This document shows positions 1 through 10,646 of a stretch of DNA of 64,000 bases, in pieces (positions within the stretch are counted from its first letter, which is position 1; every line of letters starts with the position of its first letter). The stretch spans positions 846,001 to 910,000 of the forward strand of contig OY829649.1 in NCBI GenBank assembly GCA_963691815.1, in the 5' to 3' direction. The stretch comes from Echiichthys vipera. Lineage: Eukaryota > Chordata > Actinopteri > Perciformes > Trachinidae. A model generated the notes under the pieces. It searched no databases. It had not been told where the DNA came from and was given only the letters and a program-made list of their open reading frames with translations. Both the position numbers and the translations under genes were made by a program.

Positions 1-2
1 CA

Positions 3-2009
3 CAGGAAGAAACACAAAACAGATGGGTTAAGAATTTGTCGGACAGAGATCTTACCCACCCAGAGAAGGAGGTCTTAGCCAAGGGCTTGAACTTTGCCAT
101 GACACCAAAAGAGGTACCCGTTGTGGAGTTGATTACGGCTACGGAATCGGCTATAAAGAAAAACAACCTTAATGGAACTGAGGCTGAACAGCTAAGGTTG
201 AGAGTGTCAGCAGCGTTGTCCCAGGCTAAGGTCCCCCCATCCAACCTCACCATTGAGGAGAGAAAAGCAATAACGGCACTGAGCAAAGACCACAGCATCA
301 CTATCCTTCCAGCAGACAAGGGTAGATGCACAGTTGTTCTCAATAGAACTGATTATCAGGCAAAGATCTCTGCATTACTCAGTGACTCCAACACTTATGA
401 AACTCTGAAACGAGACCCTACCAGTGGTTACAAAAAGAAGGTGATAGAGTGTCTACAGAATCAGAATCAGAATCAGAATCAGGTTTATTGCTAAGTATGT
501 TGGACATACAGTGAATTTGACTCCGGCTTAAGCTTTTCTCACAGTTTCCAAACATTTAACAGGACAAACCTAAACATAACAATAACAATAACATTTACAT
601 AACAATAACATAACAATAACAGAACAACACAGAACAATAATTTAAGATAAAAAATAGAGGTAATATTAAAATAGGTTATCAAGTAAATATGAGAAATTTA
701 AAATAGAAAGATAAAATAATTGTGCAAAGTAAAGTGACCAGGCTGTTATAAACCTCTTGTTATATTATTTACAATGATATACATAAGGTGCATTAGGTGC
801 ATTTGTCTTGTATGTCTGGCATGTAACTGCACAGCAACTACAAAAAGAAGGAGGCTTTAGCAAACCCCAGTATTACAGGCTTTACCCCCAGGACTCAATC
901 CCCTGCTTATATGGACTCCCAAAAATCCATAAAGAAGGGGCCCTGCTCAGGCCCATTGTCAGCAGTATAAACTCGGTCACTTATAACATTGCCAAGCATG
1001 TTGCCAATATTCTGGCACCACTGGTGGGAAACACCCCACGCCACATCCAAAACTCCATAGACTTTGTGAACAAAGTCAGAGACCTAAAAATGGATCCAGA
1101 TGAAACCATGGTATCATACGACGTGACTTCCTTGTTCACCTGTTATCCAACCATGGAGGCCTAGCCACGGTAAGAGAGCGGCTCACACAGGACAACTCCT
1201 TACAAAACCAAACAAATCTCAAACCAGACCACATTTGCCAACTTCTGGATTTGTGCCTGAATACCACATATTTCCAGTTTAATGGCATTTTTTACAGACA
1301 GAAACACGGCTGTGCCATGGGTTCACCAGTATCCCCTATTGTGGAAAATCTGTACATGGAGGAGGTAGAGGACAAGGCTTTGAACTCCTTCAAAGGAGTA
1401 ACCCCAAGCCATTGGTACGACACATGGGTTAAGATCAAATCCAAAGAGGTGCAAACTGTTACTGAACATATCAACTCAGTGGACAGAAACATCAAGTTCA
1501 CCAGAGAGGAAGTTAAGGACAACAGCTTGCCCTTCTTGGACTGTGACGTCCATATGGAGAATGACAGAAGCCTCCACATAGGGGTATACAGAAAACCGAC
1601 TCACATGGATCAATATCTACTGTTTGACTCTCACCACCCTTTGGAACACAAGCTTGCCGTTATCAGAACACTGCAGCATAGAGCTGATAACGTACCCACT
1701 AGCTCACAGGCTCAAGGGGAAGAACGCAAGCACCTGAGAGGCGCCCTCACAACTTGTGGCTACCCCAGCTGGACCTTTGTTAAAGTGGCAGCTGCCTCCA
1801 GAGAGAAAGAAAAAGATAACAGGAGAAACAACATAGTCATCCCATATGTGGCTGGGGTATCAGAGAAACTCAGGAGGATCTTCAACAAACACTGCATCCC
1901 TGTGTATTTCAAACCCGGTAACACACTCAGACAGAGACTAGTACATCCGAAGGACAGAACACCACACACACACAAAAGCAACCTGGTTTATGCTGTCCAA
2001 TGCAATGAT
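3..2009 (+). pseudogene. Penelope-like element (PLE) reverse transcriptase, broken, 5' part outside window
   Basis: A PLE polyprotein relic that enters from the left edge. Residues before the RT include the stretch ITILPADKGRCTVVLNRTDY (from about 297). RT blocks follow: LYGLPKIHKEG (about 909), SYDVTSLFTCYPT (about 1118), KHGCAMGSPVSPIVENLYM (about 1304) and SLPFLDCDVHMEN, ending at NLVYAVQC (about 2003), the first strand of the GIY-YIG endonuclease. PLEs retrotranspose through this RT plus GIY-YIG pair. Damage seen: an insertion at 459-830; a one-base loss near 1161 that creates a stop (compare the intact frame near 37545); and SHWYDTWV near 1412 where the paralogue at 37795 reads SHWFRYVDN, so a 12-base deletion removes the catalytic YVDD box. 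The rest of GIY-YIG is missing. Strong homology, certainly non-functional. Confidence 0.88.
459..830 (-). mobile_element. 5'-truncated Rex1/Babar-like LINE 3' end inserted in PLE
   Basis: The left edge is a run of TCAGAA units followed by GGTTTATTG. This is the reverse complement of the AATAAACCTGATTCTGATT tail of the LINE ending at 23880. Flanking ACAG at 455-458 and 831-834 is a plausible 4-bp target duplication. Removing the insert joins the PLE frame as ECLQQLQKEGG, which supports both boundaries. There is no coding content. Confidence 0.7.
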
Positions 2010-2479
2010 GACATGACAGCATGTCATCTAATATTTTAGAATCAGGTGTTCCATCATTAGAATCAGGCCCTACAGGAGTAGGATTGGACACCCTGCAACA
2101 CAAATAATAAAAGGTCAATAACATCACTATATCTTCAGACAGATGTACAAACGTAGATAATGAATATGTTAAGATTAAAGAAAAGGGAAGAATACACAGA
2201 CCTTTGTCTCTATGCTCCATTTCTAAGGCTGCACTTAAGGTCATACCCAAACCCTAAAACAAAATAGAGATCATCGAACTGTTATGATTATCTATCTGTT
2301 TATTGATTTTTCCGAATATTAAATCAATGGCTGTCATATATAGTGGAGCAGATAATGCTACAATCTTTCAATTTGTGATACAAGCATGAAAATTGACATG
2401 ACCAGTCTCCAGTGGAGCAGTTAAGTGATATAATGATTTATTTGGTGATACAAGCATGAAAATTGGCATGAGAATTTCA
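2010..2479. other. AT-rich stretch without recognised gene
   Basis: Follows the abrupt end of PLE homology. Two near repeats of GATACAAGCATGAAAATTG occur around 2380 and 2450. No coding signal or familiar element was recognised. Confidence 0.4.
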
Positions 2480-2858
2480 ATTCAATTACATTTTATTCAA
2501 TTTTAGTGTCAAATCATAACAAAAGTTATCTCAGGGCACTTTACAGAGTAGGTAAAGACCACACTCTATGACTTATGATTTACATAGACCCAACAATTCC
2601 TCTGTAGAGTACAGTGGCAACAAAAACCTTCCCTATAACAGGCAGGAACATCGGACAGACCCAGCTCTGTGGAGGACGGCCGTCTGTCTTGACCGGTTGG
2701 GGAGGAAGAAAAGGAGAGAGAAAGAGAGAAAAGACACACGGATGGACAGAGAGAGACAGACAGACACACTTCCAGAGATGCAAGCAACCAAAGCGTAACA
2801 GTAACTATAATAATATATATAGTAATGTGAATATTACTTAAAATAAGCCACCCTCAGC
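2480..2858 (-). mobile_element. L2-like LINE 3' end (GAATT-tailed family)
   Basis: Begins with the reverse complement of the family tail: AATTCAATT, then GTCAAATCATAACAAAAGTT, then TTATCTCAGGGCACTTTACAG. It continues through the family 3' UTR, with a GA-rich block near 2700. The same sequence recurs at 29590, 34625, 37110 (plus strand), 47411 and 49625. It is a 5'-truncated, non-coding copy. Confidence 0.75.
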
Positions 2859-3887
2859 AACTTGAAATTTCAAGATGGCCGACACCTTTGTGGAGTAGTT
2901 TGGCTCAAGAATCATTTAGTGAGCACATCCCGTTTGGCTGAGATGGTGTAGACACGGATCGAGTCTTGCTCCCGCAATTATTGATAATTTCAGGACCCGA
3001 AAGTCACTACAATAGTAATATTTGTCTCATTTGACGGATACACCACCAAAATGTGCCGATGCATTCGACCAGACCGACTGTAACAGACCAGGAGAGCAAA
3101 AGTAGTATTGGCTTGAAGTATTGGCTTAAGAAAATCGGCAGTCCGTATCAGCCATCAGCTAAGGCTGATGAAAAAAAAAAAAGGCATCCGCCCTGAAAAA
3201 AAGTTCCTATGACTGTAAAGACAGGTACTGCAGTGCGTCTGATTTCCTGAATACTAAGGTAATGAAGAAGAGCGGTCAAAATCGGTAAGGTCCTGACACA
3301 GTTGCAGCACCTTAAGGGGGATGGGATGTTTCTGCAGGAAACACATCTCAAATCAGCTGACACACCATGTATTAAGATGGCGTGGATGAGCCACTTATTC
3401 ACTCCAAATTTACAGATAGAGTTAGAGGGGCAGCTATCGTCTTTCATAAAAGGGTCCTGTTTGAGCCAACAAATGTAATCCTAGATACTGAAGACCGCTA
3501 TGTCATAGTTTCGGGCACACTTCAGAACACACAAGTGGTTTTAGTTCCGATTTATGGGCCCACCTGGGACGATGAACGGTTTTTTACAAGGCTATTTGCA
3601 AAAATCCCAAATGCTGACTGTGACTGCATTACAGGATGTGACTCTTGACAGACCTTCTCCCACACAGGTAACACTATCAAAATCAGCACACAGAGTAAAA
3701 CCATATATGCGTCACAGTTGGGAATTTAGAGGTTTAGAAATCCCCATGGTAAAGCTTTCTTTTTTTTTACCATGTACACAACACATTCTCCCAAATTGAT
3801 TTCTTTTTTACCCGATAACAAACTCCTCGACTAGTAAGTTTAAAGATTTTTGGTGTTTCTCAAATCCGCTCTTACATAGAGTTTAAC

Positions 3888-3939
3888 GACACCCCTGATG
3901 TCAGCAGCGGCACTCTGTGGGAAGTGCTGAAAGCTACTA
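3888..3939 (+). repeat. 52-bp direct repeat, left copy
   Basis: The L1 segment from GACACCCCTGATG to AAGCTACTA, identical to 4728-4779. The pair brackets the chimeric 788-bp insert. Confidence 0.92.
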
Positions 3940-4727
3940 CCACCACTGGTGGGAAACACCCCACGCCACATCCAAAACTCCATAGACTTTGTGAACAAAG
4001 TCAGAGACCTAAAAATGGATCCAGATGAAACCATGGTATCATACGACGTGACTTCCTTGTTCACCTGTTATCCAACCATGGAGGCCTAGCCACGGTAAGA
4101 GAGCGGCTCACACAGGACAACTCCTTACAAAACCAAACAAATCTCAAACCAGACCACATTTGCCAACTTCTGGATTTGTGCCTGAATACCACATATTTCC
4201 AGTTTAATGGCATTTTTTACAGACAGAAACACGGCTGTGCCATGGGTTCACCAGTATCCCCTATTGTGGAAAATCTATAACAGGCAGGAACATCGGACAG
4301 ACCCAGCTCTGTGGAGGACGGCCGTCTGTCTTGACCGGTTGGGGAGGAAGAAAAGGAGAGAGAAAGAGAGAAAAGACACACGGATGGACAGAGAGAGACA
4401 GACAGACACACTTCCAGAGATGCAAGCAACCAAAGCGTAACAGTAACTATAATAATATATATAGTAATGTGAATATTACTTAAAATAAGCCACCCTCAGC
4501 AACTTGAAATTTCAAGATGGCCGACACCTTAGTGGAGTAGTTTGGCTCAAGAATCATTTAGTGAGCACATCCCGTTTGGCTGAGATGGTGTAGACACGGA
4601 TCGAGTCTTGCTCCCGCAATTATTGATAATTTCAGGACCCGAAAGTCACTACAATAGTAATATTTGTCTCATTTGACGGATACACCACCAAAATGTGCCG
4701 ATGCATGCGACCAGACCGACTGTAACA
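3940..4727 (+). mobile_element. Chimeric 788-bp insert copied from upstream PLE and L2/L1 segments
   Basis: Positions 3941-4276 copy 1016-1351 (PLE RT). They are joined directly to a copy of about 2633-3080 (L2 3' UTR plus L1 5' end). The 1.28 kb lying between these segments in the source is absent, and the junction falls at a shared CT. The copy differs from its source at only a few visible bases (for example T to A near 4530 and T to G near 4707), so it looks recent. It has no coding capacity. Confidence 0.9.
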
Positions 4728-4779
4728 GACACCCCTGATGTCAGCAGCGGCACTCTGTGGGAAGTGCTGAAAGCTACTA
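4728..4779 (+). repeat. 52-bp direct repeat, right copy
   Basis: Identical to 3888-3939. L1 coding sequence continues to its right with TTTAGGGACAGG. Confidence 0.92.
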
Positions 4780-5526
4780 TTTAGGGACAGGGGATATCCT
4801 ATATTTCTCAAATGAGAGGGGGCTTAATGGGCTAGGCTGGTGGAAATTGCGGAACTGGTAAACTTGATGGAACTTACTCCATCGAGTTTTACCAAGGGCG
4901 GACTTCCAGAAACCTCATACGAGGCATCTATTTCATGCTCCTGAAGACAGACAGGGATCCTACCTCATGTGGAAGCTACAGACCGGTCTCACTTTTAAAC
5001 GTAGATTGTAAGATCCTCACCCTCCACCTCCAAAATGCGATATCATCAATAATTTTGCTAGACCAGACAGGCTTCATATTAGGGAGACACCCATTATTCA
5101 ATACCAGAATGCTGCTCAACATCATATTCTCAGGTTCAGTGGGGCTTTCTATTTTTCATTTAGGAGAAATTTGGCTTTGTTTCTAATTTTATTTCTTGGG
5201 TTCAGCTTCTGTATGTAACCCTCTCTGCATCTGTAAACACTAATGATTTTTTGACCCTTCCTGCTTTGCTACAGTGCGGACGCTTTTCTGCTTGCTCTCG
5301 CCTTTGCTTGCATTTTTTGCTACTATCTGCTACTATTTGCTTCTCCTCAATAAGAAACAAAGAGCAACAGCTCCTGGATACTTACAAAACCAGTGGGATT
5401 ATATTTCTTTTAGATAACAGAGGCATTTTTCAATATTTTTACGACTTCCTCAACGCTAGGCAGGGAGGCCTACCATTCAAGATAAGCCTGAGCCTGTGCT
5501 ACAGTGCTAAAGGTAATCACCAGAAG

Positions 5527-6672
5527 ATGCCTCCCTTCTCTATGGAAGATTACCACAAACTACTACAGAAGATTTTGCTGCTGGAAACAAAAATGAATCG
5601 GTTAGAAGTATTTATAGAAGTGAATGGATATTGTGACAACAAAACCACCCTAGCACTGACTGAAAACAGTGGACAGGGGCATGCCAGAACCCAGCAAACT
5701 AGCAATGATGAAGCTACGAGGAAACGGGAGGTCCCTGTACAGGGTAATAAATCTACCAGCGATAATCCTCCCTGGAACACACTTGGGGCAAAGCCAAAGA
5801 GAAGACCACCTCCCTGCGACAAGGGAGAACGGACCCAGCGCCCTGATATCTCTGATCTGACCGGTTGGCCTGCGCTACCATCTCTATCCAGGCATAGCGC
5901 TTCATCAACTCCCCTGCCACGAAGGACACAGCAGCGGACAGCTGAGAAGAGGAAAAGTACCAAGAAACTTCCCCATCAAGCAAGTGTTCAACTAAAGAAC
6001 AGGTTTGCTCCACTGTTGCCCGACAATGGATCCCCCTCTGATTGCCTGAATAACCCACCATCACCACGCAGAAGGGTAATACCTGCTAACTTAAAACCAC
6101 CGAGAAAGCTAACAAGTGGGCCTGAAAATCTGATTGTGGGTGACTTTTCTGTAAAAGATATGAAAAGCAATAATAACACCAAAGTACTCTGCTTTCCGAA
6201 GGATACGGTGTCTGACTTGGAAAAAAGAATCCTGGATATTGTGGCTGCACACCCAAATGTGAAAAATATCATTCTGCACATTGGTTTTAATGACATTGAA
6301 AAACAACAATCAAGGGAGCCGAGAGAGCACTTCAATAAACTCTTTGAAACAGTCAGCGCTGTGAATGCTGAGGTGTTTATCAGTGGTCCTCTACCCCCAA
6401 TCAGGAGAGGAGCTGAGAGATTCAGTCGACTTTACTCGCTGGATGAGTGGCTCTCCAGCGTTTTTCTTGCTTGTTCGATGCATTTTATTGACAATTTTAG
6501 CTTTTTCTGGGACCGCGGGCATCTTTTTAAGGCAGACGGACTTTGTCTAAATAAGCTGGGAGTAAAGCTTTTCATGACCAACATGTCTTACTTCCTGCGT
6601 CATCCATCTATCATCACTGCCAAGGACAAGAGGAACCAACGGAAAAGACAGACACAACACAGCTTATCATGA
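5527..6672 (+). CDS. LINE ORF1 with coiled-coil start and SGNH-hydrolase-like domain
   Basis: Open for 381 residues from the ATG at 5527 (MPPFSMEDYHKLLQKILL). The frame is open further upstream, but without a good ATG. Residues 1-30 look helical and leucine-rich, as in oligomerising ORF1 proteins. The middle is basic and proline-rich. From about residue 200 comes an SGNH/GDSL-like domain: NLIVGDFSVKDM (block I), ILHIGFNDIEK (block III) and ADGLCLNKLG (block V). In CR1/L2 LINEs this esterase-like ORF1 domain is thought to help RNP or membrane handling. Here block I reads GDF where GDS is expected, and block V has Cys where the catalytic His sits, so hydrolase activity is unlikely. The stop overlaps the ORF2 start as ATGA (6669-6672). 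Confidence 0.75.
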   Translation: MPPFSMEDYHKLLQKILLLETKMNRLEVFIEVNGYCDNKTTLALTENSGQGHARTQQTSNDEATRKREVPVQGNKSTSDNPPWNTLGAKPKRRPPPCDKGERTQRPDISDLTGWPALPSLSRHSASSTPLPRRTQQRTAEKRKSTKKLPHQASVQLKNRFAPLLPDNGSPSDCLNNPPSPRRRVIPANLKPPRKLTSGPENLIVGDFSVKDMKSNNNTKVLCFPKDTVSDLEKRILDIVAAHPNVKNIILHIGFNDIEKQQSREPREHFNKLFETVSAVNAEVFISGPLPPIRRGAERFSRLYSLDEWLSSVFLACSMHFIDNFSFFWDRGHLFKADGLCLNKLGVKLFMTNMSYFLRHPSIITAKDKRNQRKRQTQHSLS

Positions 6673-9600
6673 ACGTCGAAGGAGGACCGCCATTGCAAAA
6701 GGAGAGCGCTGACCATGACAGACACCAGAGCAAAGAGGAGACGTGTCCATCCCCCTCTACCTCCCCTTTCATTTCAAATGGGCGTGAAGATCCCTCCCCC
6801 ACACCCCCCAAGCCTAAATCCAGGTCTCCATCCTTCTCCCTTCCTCAAGTAAGCCTTTCTCCCCCCTTATCCCCTTTTGAGTTCAGGGAGCTACGCCCAC
6901 CCACTCCCCGCCCTACTCCTATTTTTACCCCCCTTAACCGACCTCAGCGATCCCCCCCTCAGCGTCATCTCAGTGGCACCTCCCTCCCACCTCCTCCACC
7001 CCCTTCACGAAGGCGTGCTTCACAAACCCTCAGCCCTACTCCGCCCCTCTTACGTAAACCCCCTCTACGCCCTCAACGTCCACCTCCAGTAGTTCATTCC
7101 AGCTTTGACGCTGCCCACTCCTCCTCCCCCTCATGGCCACCCCCGCCCCGCCCTGACAGCAGTCCTGAATATTATTGATACAGAAAAGGGTTCAGCAGTA
7201 GACCACATTATCAGCTGGGCCCAAGGCTGCCTACGTCAAAGCTTGGCACCTTCTACATTCCTGTTGTGACTACCAAGAGAGAGAACATTGGGAAACGTAG
7301 ACACCCTGCTAACCTAAACAATCTCATTCCTATCCTCTCCAAATCAAAGTCAACATCGAAGCCTGTCAATAACACCATCAGGATGGGTCTGCTCAATGTT
7401 AGGTCTCTGAATAACAAATCATTTTTATTTAAAAACATATTTCAGGGGAAACAGATGTCACTTGGTGATTTTACATCATTCGAATACCTGTGTGCTGTGT
7501 TGAAATGCTCTCCCAAAATTCTTCTGTTAATTATTTACAGGCCACCTAAATACTCAGCAAATTTTTTCGATGATTTTACCGAATTATTGTCTAGTATCTC
7601 CACTGACTTTGACTGCCTAGTTATAACTGGTGACTTTAATTTTCATATTGATGATTCGAATGGCAAGGGTGCAAAATAACTTTTTACTATTTTAGATACA
7701 TTTGACCTTTCTCAACATGTGAAAGAGGCTACTCATTGTAAAGGATACACCCTGGACCTGATTATCACAAAAGGTCTGGGTCTGGACCAGGTCTGGACCA
7801 GTCCCAGCCTGGTCAGATGCATACATGAACTGATGAAGCCTCTTGGATGAGAGGTGAAACGTCTTCCTAGACAAACAACCAGTCCAGTTGATTTTGACTG
7901 AAATTGCTTTGAGGATAACGATGACCTGGACGAATGAGAACATTCACAGGCCCACAAAAGGTCTCAATGTTTCTGATGTTCTTGTGACTGATCTTTCATT
8001 GTCTGATCACTTCTGTGTTTTCTTTAATATTTCTTTAATTCCGGAGACACAAACAGAATCAAAGAATGTCAAAAAGCGCTACATCAATGAACATGCTAAT
8101 GTACTCTTTAAAAATGCCATCTCCTCGCTACCACCTCTAAACCCATGCCATGCTGATGATCTTGTAAACAACTTTAATTCCAAAATTGTGAATATCATAG
8201 ATGTCATTGCACCGGTTACAGTTAAAACGATTTCTGGTAAGCAAAAGGCACCCTGGAGAAAAGCTGCTGTTGTAACAGCGCAGAGAAGAGAGTGCAGGAA
8301 GGCTGAACGAATCTGGCGAAATACAAAACTTCATATTCACCATGACATCTATAAAGAGAGGCTCCAGGCCTACAATTTAGTCTTAAAAAGTGCTAGAGAA
8401 ACATTCTTCTCCAATATCATAAAGAGCAACACTAATAAGGCCAAAACCCTATTTGCAACTGTCGACAGACTGACCAACCCCCCAACACAAATACCAGCCG
8501 AACTCCATTCCACACAGAAATGCAATGAGTTTGCATTCTTTTATACTGATAAAATTGAAGGCATCAGACGTGCCATCAATATCTCAAACAAAAAAGTTGG
8601 ATCACCACCCCGTTTAGGCCAAAATAACACAGCAATGATGGCAAGCTTTAATGCCATAGACTCTAAAACTCTAGTGGAAACAGTGACCGATCTAAAGCCA
8701 ACCACCTGCTGTCTCGATGCTTTACCTACCAACTTCTTTAAGAATGTTTTTGACTGCCTATCAACAGACGTATTGCAAATAGTTAATAACTCTATTCAAT
8801 CGGGCAATTTCCCAAAGGCCTTCAAAACTGCAGTCATTAAACCTCTTCTAAAAAAGCGGAGCATAGATGCCTCTATTACCAACAACTACAGACCAATTTC
8901 AAATCTACCATTCATAAGTAAAATAATTGAGAAAGTTGTACTCCAACAACTAACTCACTTCTTGGCTTCTACTGGCTGCCACATCAACATCCAGTCAGGA
9001 TTTAGACCTTTTCATAGCACCGAGACGGTCCTTATTAAAGTTATAAATGACATCCGTCTTAACACAGACTCTGGCAAAACTTCAGTACTAATGCTATTGG
9101 ACCTCAGTGCTGCATTTGACACTGTCGACCACTCAATACTTTTGGACAGGTTGGAAAACTGGGTGGGGCTCTCAGGCACAGTCCTAAACTGGTTCAAGTC
9201 ATATCTACAAGATAGGAACTATTTTGTTTCCATTGGCGAATTTGTATCAGAACAAACCAACGTAACGTGTGGAGTCCCCCAAGGTTCAATCTTGGGGCCG
9301 ACTTTATTTAACATCTATATGCTCCCACTAGGACAAATCATGCAAAATAATAACATTGACCACCATTGCTATGCCGATGACACCCAAATCTATGTAGCGC
9401 TATCACCAAATGACTATCGCCCCATAGATCTACTGTGCCAGTGCATTGAGCAAGTCAAACACTGGATGTGCCAAAATTTCCTTCAACTAAATGAGGATAA
9501 AACTGAGATAATTGTTTTTGGTGCTAAGAAAGAAAGGTTTAAAGTCATCCAACACCTTCAATCACTGTCCCTGAAAACCTCAAATAAAGCCAGAAATCTT

Positions 9601-10200
9601 GGGGTTATTATGGATTCTGATTTACATTTCGACAGTCACATCAAATCAGTAACAAAATCGGCCTACTATCACCTTAAAAATGTAACAAGACTTAGAGGGC
9701 TCATGTCAGCTCAAGACTTAGAAAAACCTGTCCATGCCTTTATAACCAGTAGGCTAGACTACTGTAACGGTCTCCTTGCAGGTCTTCCCAAAAAAACTGT
9801 CAGGCAGCTACAGCTTGTTCAGAACGCTGCTGCCAGAGTTCTAACAAAGACCAAAAAATGTGAGCACATTACACCAATTCTTAAATCATTACACTGGCTT
9901 CCTGTACGTCAGAGAATTGATTTCAAAATCCTCCTGCTCACATATAAATCACTACATGGTCTAGGGCCGAGGTATATCACTGATATGCTCCCACTACATA
10001 AGCCTTCTAGATCACTAAGATCCTCTGAGACCAATCTGTTAGTGGTTCGCAGAGTAAACTCAAATCAAGGGAAAGCATCTTTAAGTCATTATGCAACAAA
10101 CAGCTGGAATAAACTTCCTGAAGATTTGATACTTTCACCCACTCTGACCGCTTTTAAAACTAGACTGAAAACTTTTATGTTCACCTTAGCTTTCTGCTAA
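6669..10200 (+). pseudogene. LINE ORF2: proline-rich N-terminus, endonuclease remnant, reverse transcriptase
   Basis: Starts at an ATG overlapping the ORF1 stop. Residues 1-169 are proline and serine rich, then comes TGA at 7176 with the same frame continuing (GLLNVRSLNNKSF, about 7385). The APE-like endonuclease keeps only its C-terminal half (YRPPKYSANFFDDF, GDFNFHIDD, then LSLSDHFCVF at about 7997); the TETWL-type catalytic centre is deleted. The 187-nt PLE insertion plus target duplication shifts the frame. After it the RT is open for 770 residues: NYRPISNLPF, LLDLSAAFDTVDHS, CGVPQGSILGP, HHCYADDTQIY (catalytic YADD intact) and TSRLDYCNGLLAGLP. It ends at 10200. Known family role: DNA nicking and target-primed reverse transcription. 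Confidence 0.85.
7778..7952 (+). mobile_element. PLE 3'-terminal fragment with hammerhead-like boxes
   Basis: About 175 bp, nearly identical to the outer part of the PLE dimer at 27929-29072. It is flanked by CACAAAAGGTCT at 7766-7777 and 7953-7964, a perfect 12-bp target duplication. It contains CTGATGA (7830-7836), an imperfect stem GCCTCT/AGAGGT and GAAAC (7856-7860). PLEs are known to carry hammerhead ribozyme motifs. A full fold was not established by eye. Confidence 0.8.
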
Positions 10201-10370
10201 ATCTTCGCACTTTTAACGTCCGCACTGTTTTGATTATTGTCTATGTTTTTATTCTCTTTGTCTCTCTGTAATGCATTTGAATTCATGACATGTTGTGCTG
10301 TGAAGCACTTTGAGTCTGCCTTGTGTATGAAAAGTGCTATACAAATAAAGCTGCCTTGCCTTGCCTAATG

Positions 10371-10510
10371 GTGTCCGCTCCCCTCAAACGTGGGACCCGA
10401 CAGGGCTGTCCGCTCTCATCCTTCTTCTTCAACATAGCCATCGAGCCATTAGCCAGCTGGCTTAGAAACCAGAATGAGTTTAAAGGCATCACAAATTTCC
10501 TTATATGCTG
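10371..10510 (+). pseudogene. L1 reverse transcriptase fragment (continuation of 2859-5245)
   Basis: Encodes LKRGTRQGCPLSSFFFNIAI followed by EPLASWLRNQNEFKGI, the L1 RT block that follows the segment ending at 5245. It is cut off by a minus-strand LINE tail at about 10511. Confidence 0.8.
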
Positions 10511-10580
10511 AATTGAATTGTCTTTATTGTCATTGGCTAGACCTTTAAAAGACACATTTAAAACGACTAGCTTACACACC

Positions 10581-10646
<66 letters not shown>

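Larger units (their letters stand above)
2859..5245 (+). pseudogene. L1-clade LINE, 5' part (continues at 10371)
   Basis: Starts with CAAGATGGCCGACACC, an L1-like 5' end. Almost all of ORF1 is missing. Endonuclease fragments follow: MFLQETHLKSA (about 3327) and RVRGAAIVFHKRVLFEP (about 3418), then the linker DTPDVSS (3888). RT parts are YRPVSLLNVDCKIL (about 4976), LDQTGFILGRHPLFNTR (about 5060) and QLLYVTLSASVNTND (about 5202). L1 uses target-primed reverse transcription. The copy is broken by frameshifts, by a 788-bp insert at 3940-4727 and by a 5.1-kb LINE at 5246. The RT resumes at 10371 with LKRGTRQGCPLS, so all the pieces belong to one element. Confidence 0.78.
5246..10364 (+). mobile_element. 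Nearly complete L2-like (CR1/L2 group) LINE inserted in L1
   Basis: An element of about 5.1 kb with ORF1 (SGNH domain), ORF2 (proline-rich region, endonuclease, RT), a short 3' UTR and the terminal TGCCTTGCC repeats. CTAATG occurs at 5240-5245 and 10365-10370 as a 6-bp target duplication, and removing the element joins the two L1 halves. ORF2 is disabled by an in-frame TGA (7176), a TAA (7677), a deleted endonuclease centre and a PLE tail at 7778. It is the longest LINE copy in the window. Confidence 0.88.

Noticed and set aside
6669..7178. Proline-rich frame considered as a separate gene
   Set aside because: It is in frame with the endonuclease downstream and overlaps the ORF1 stop, so it is the N-terminal part of LINE ORF2.
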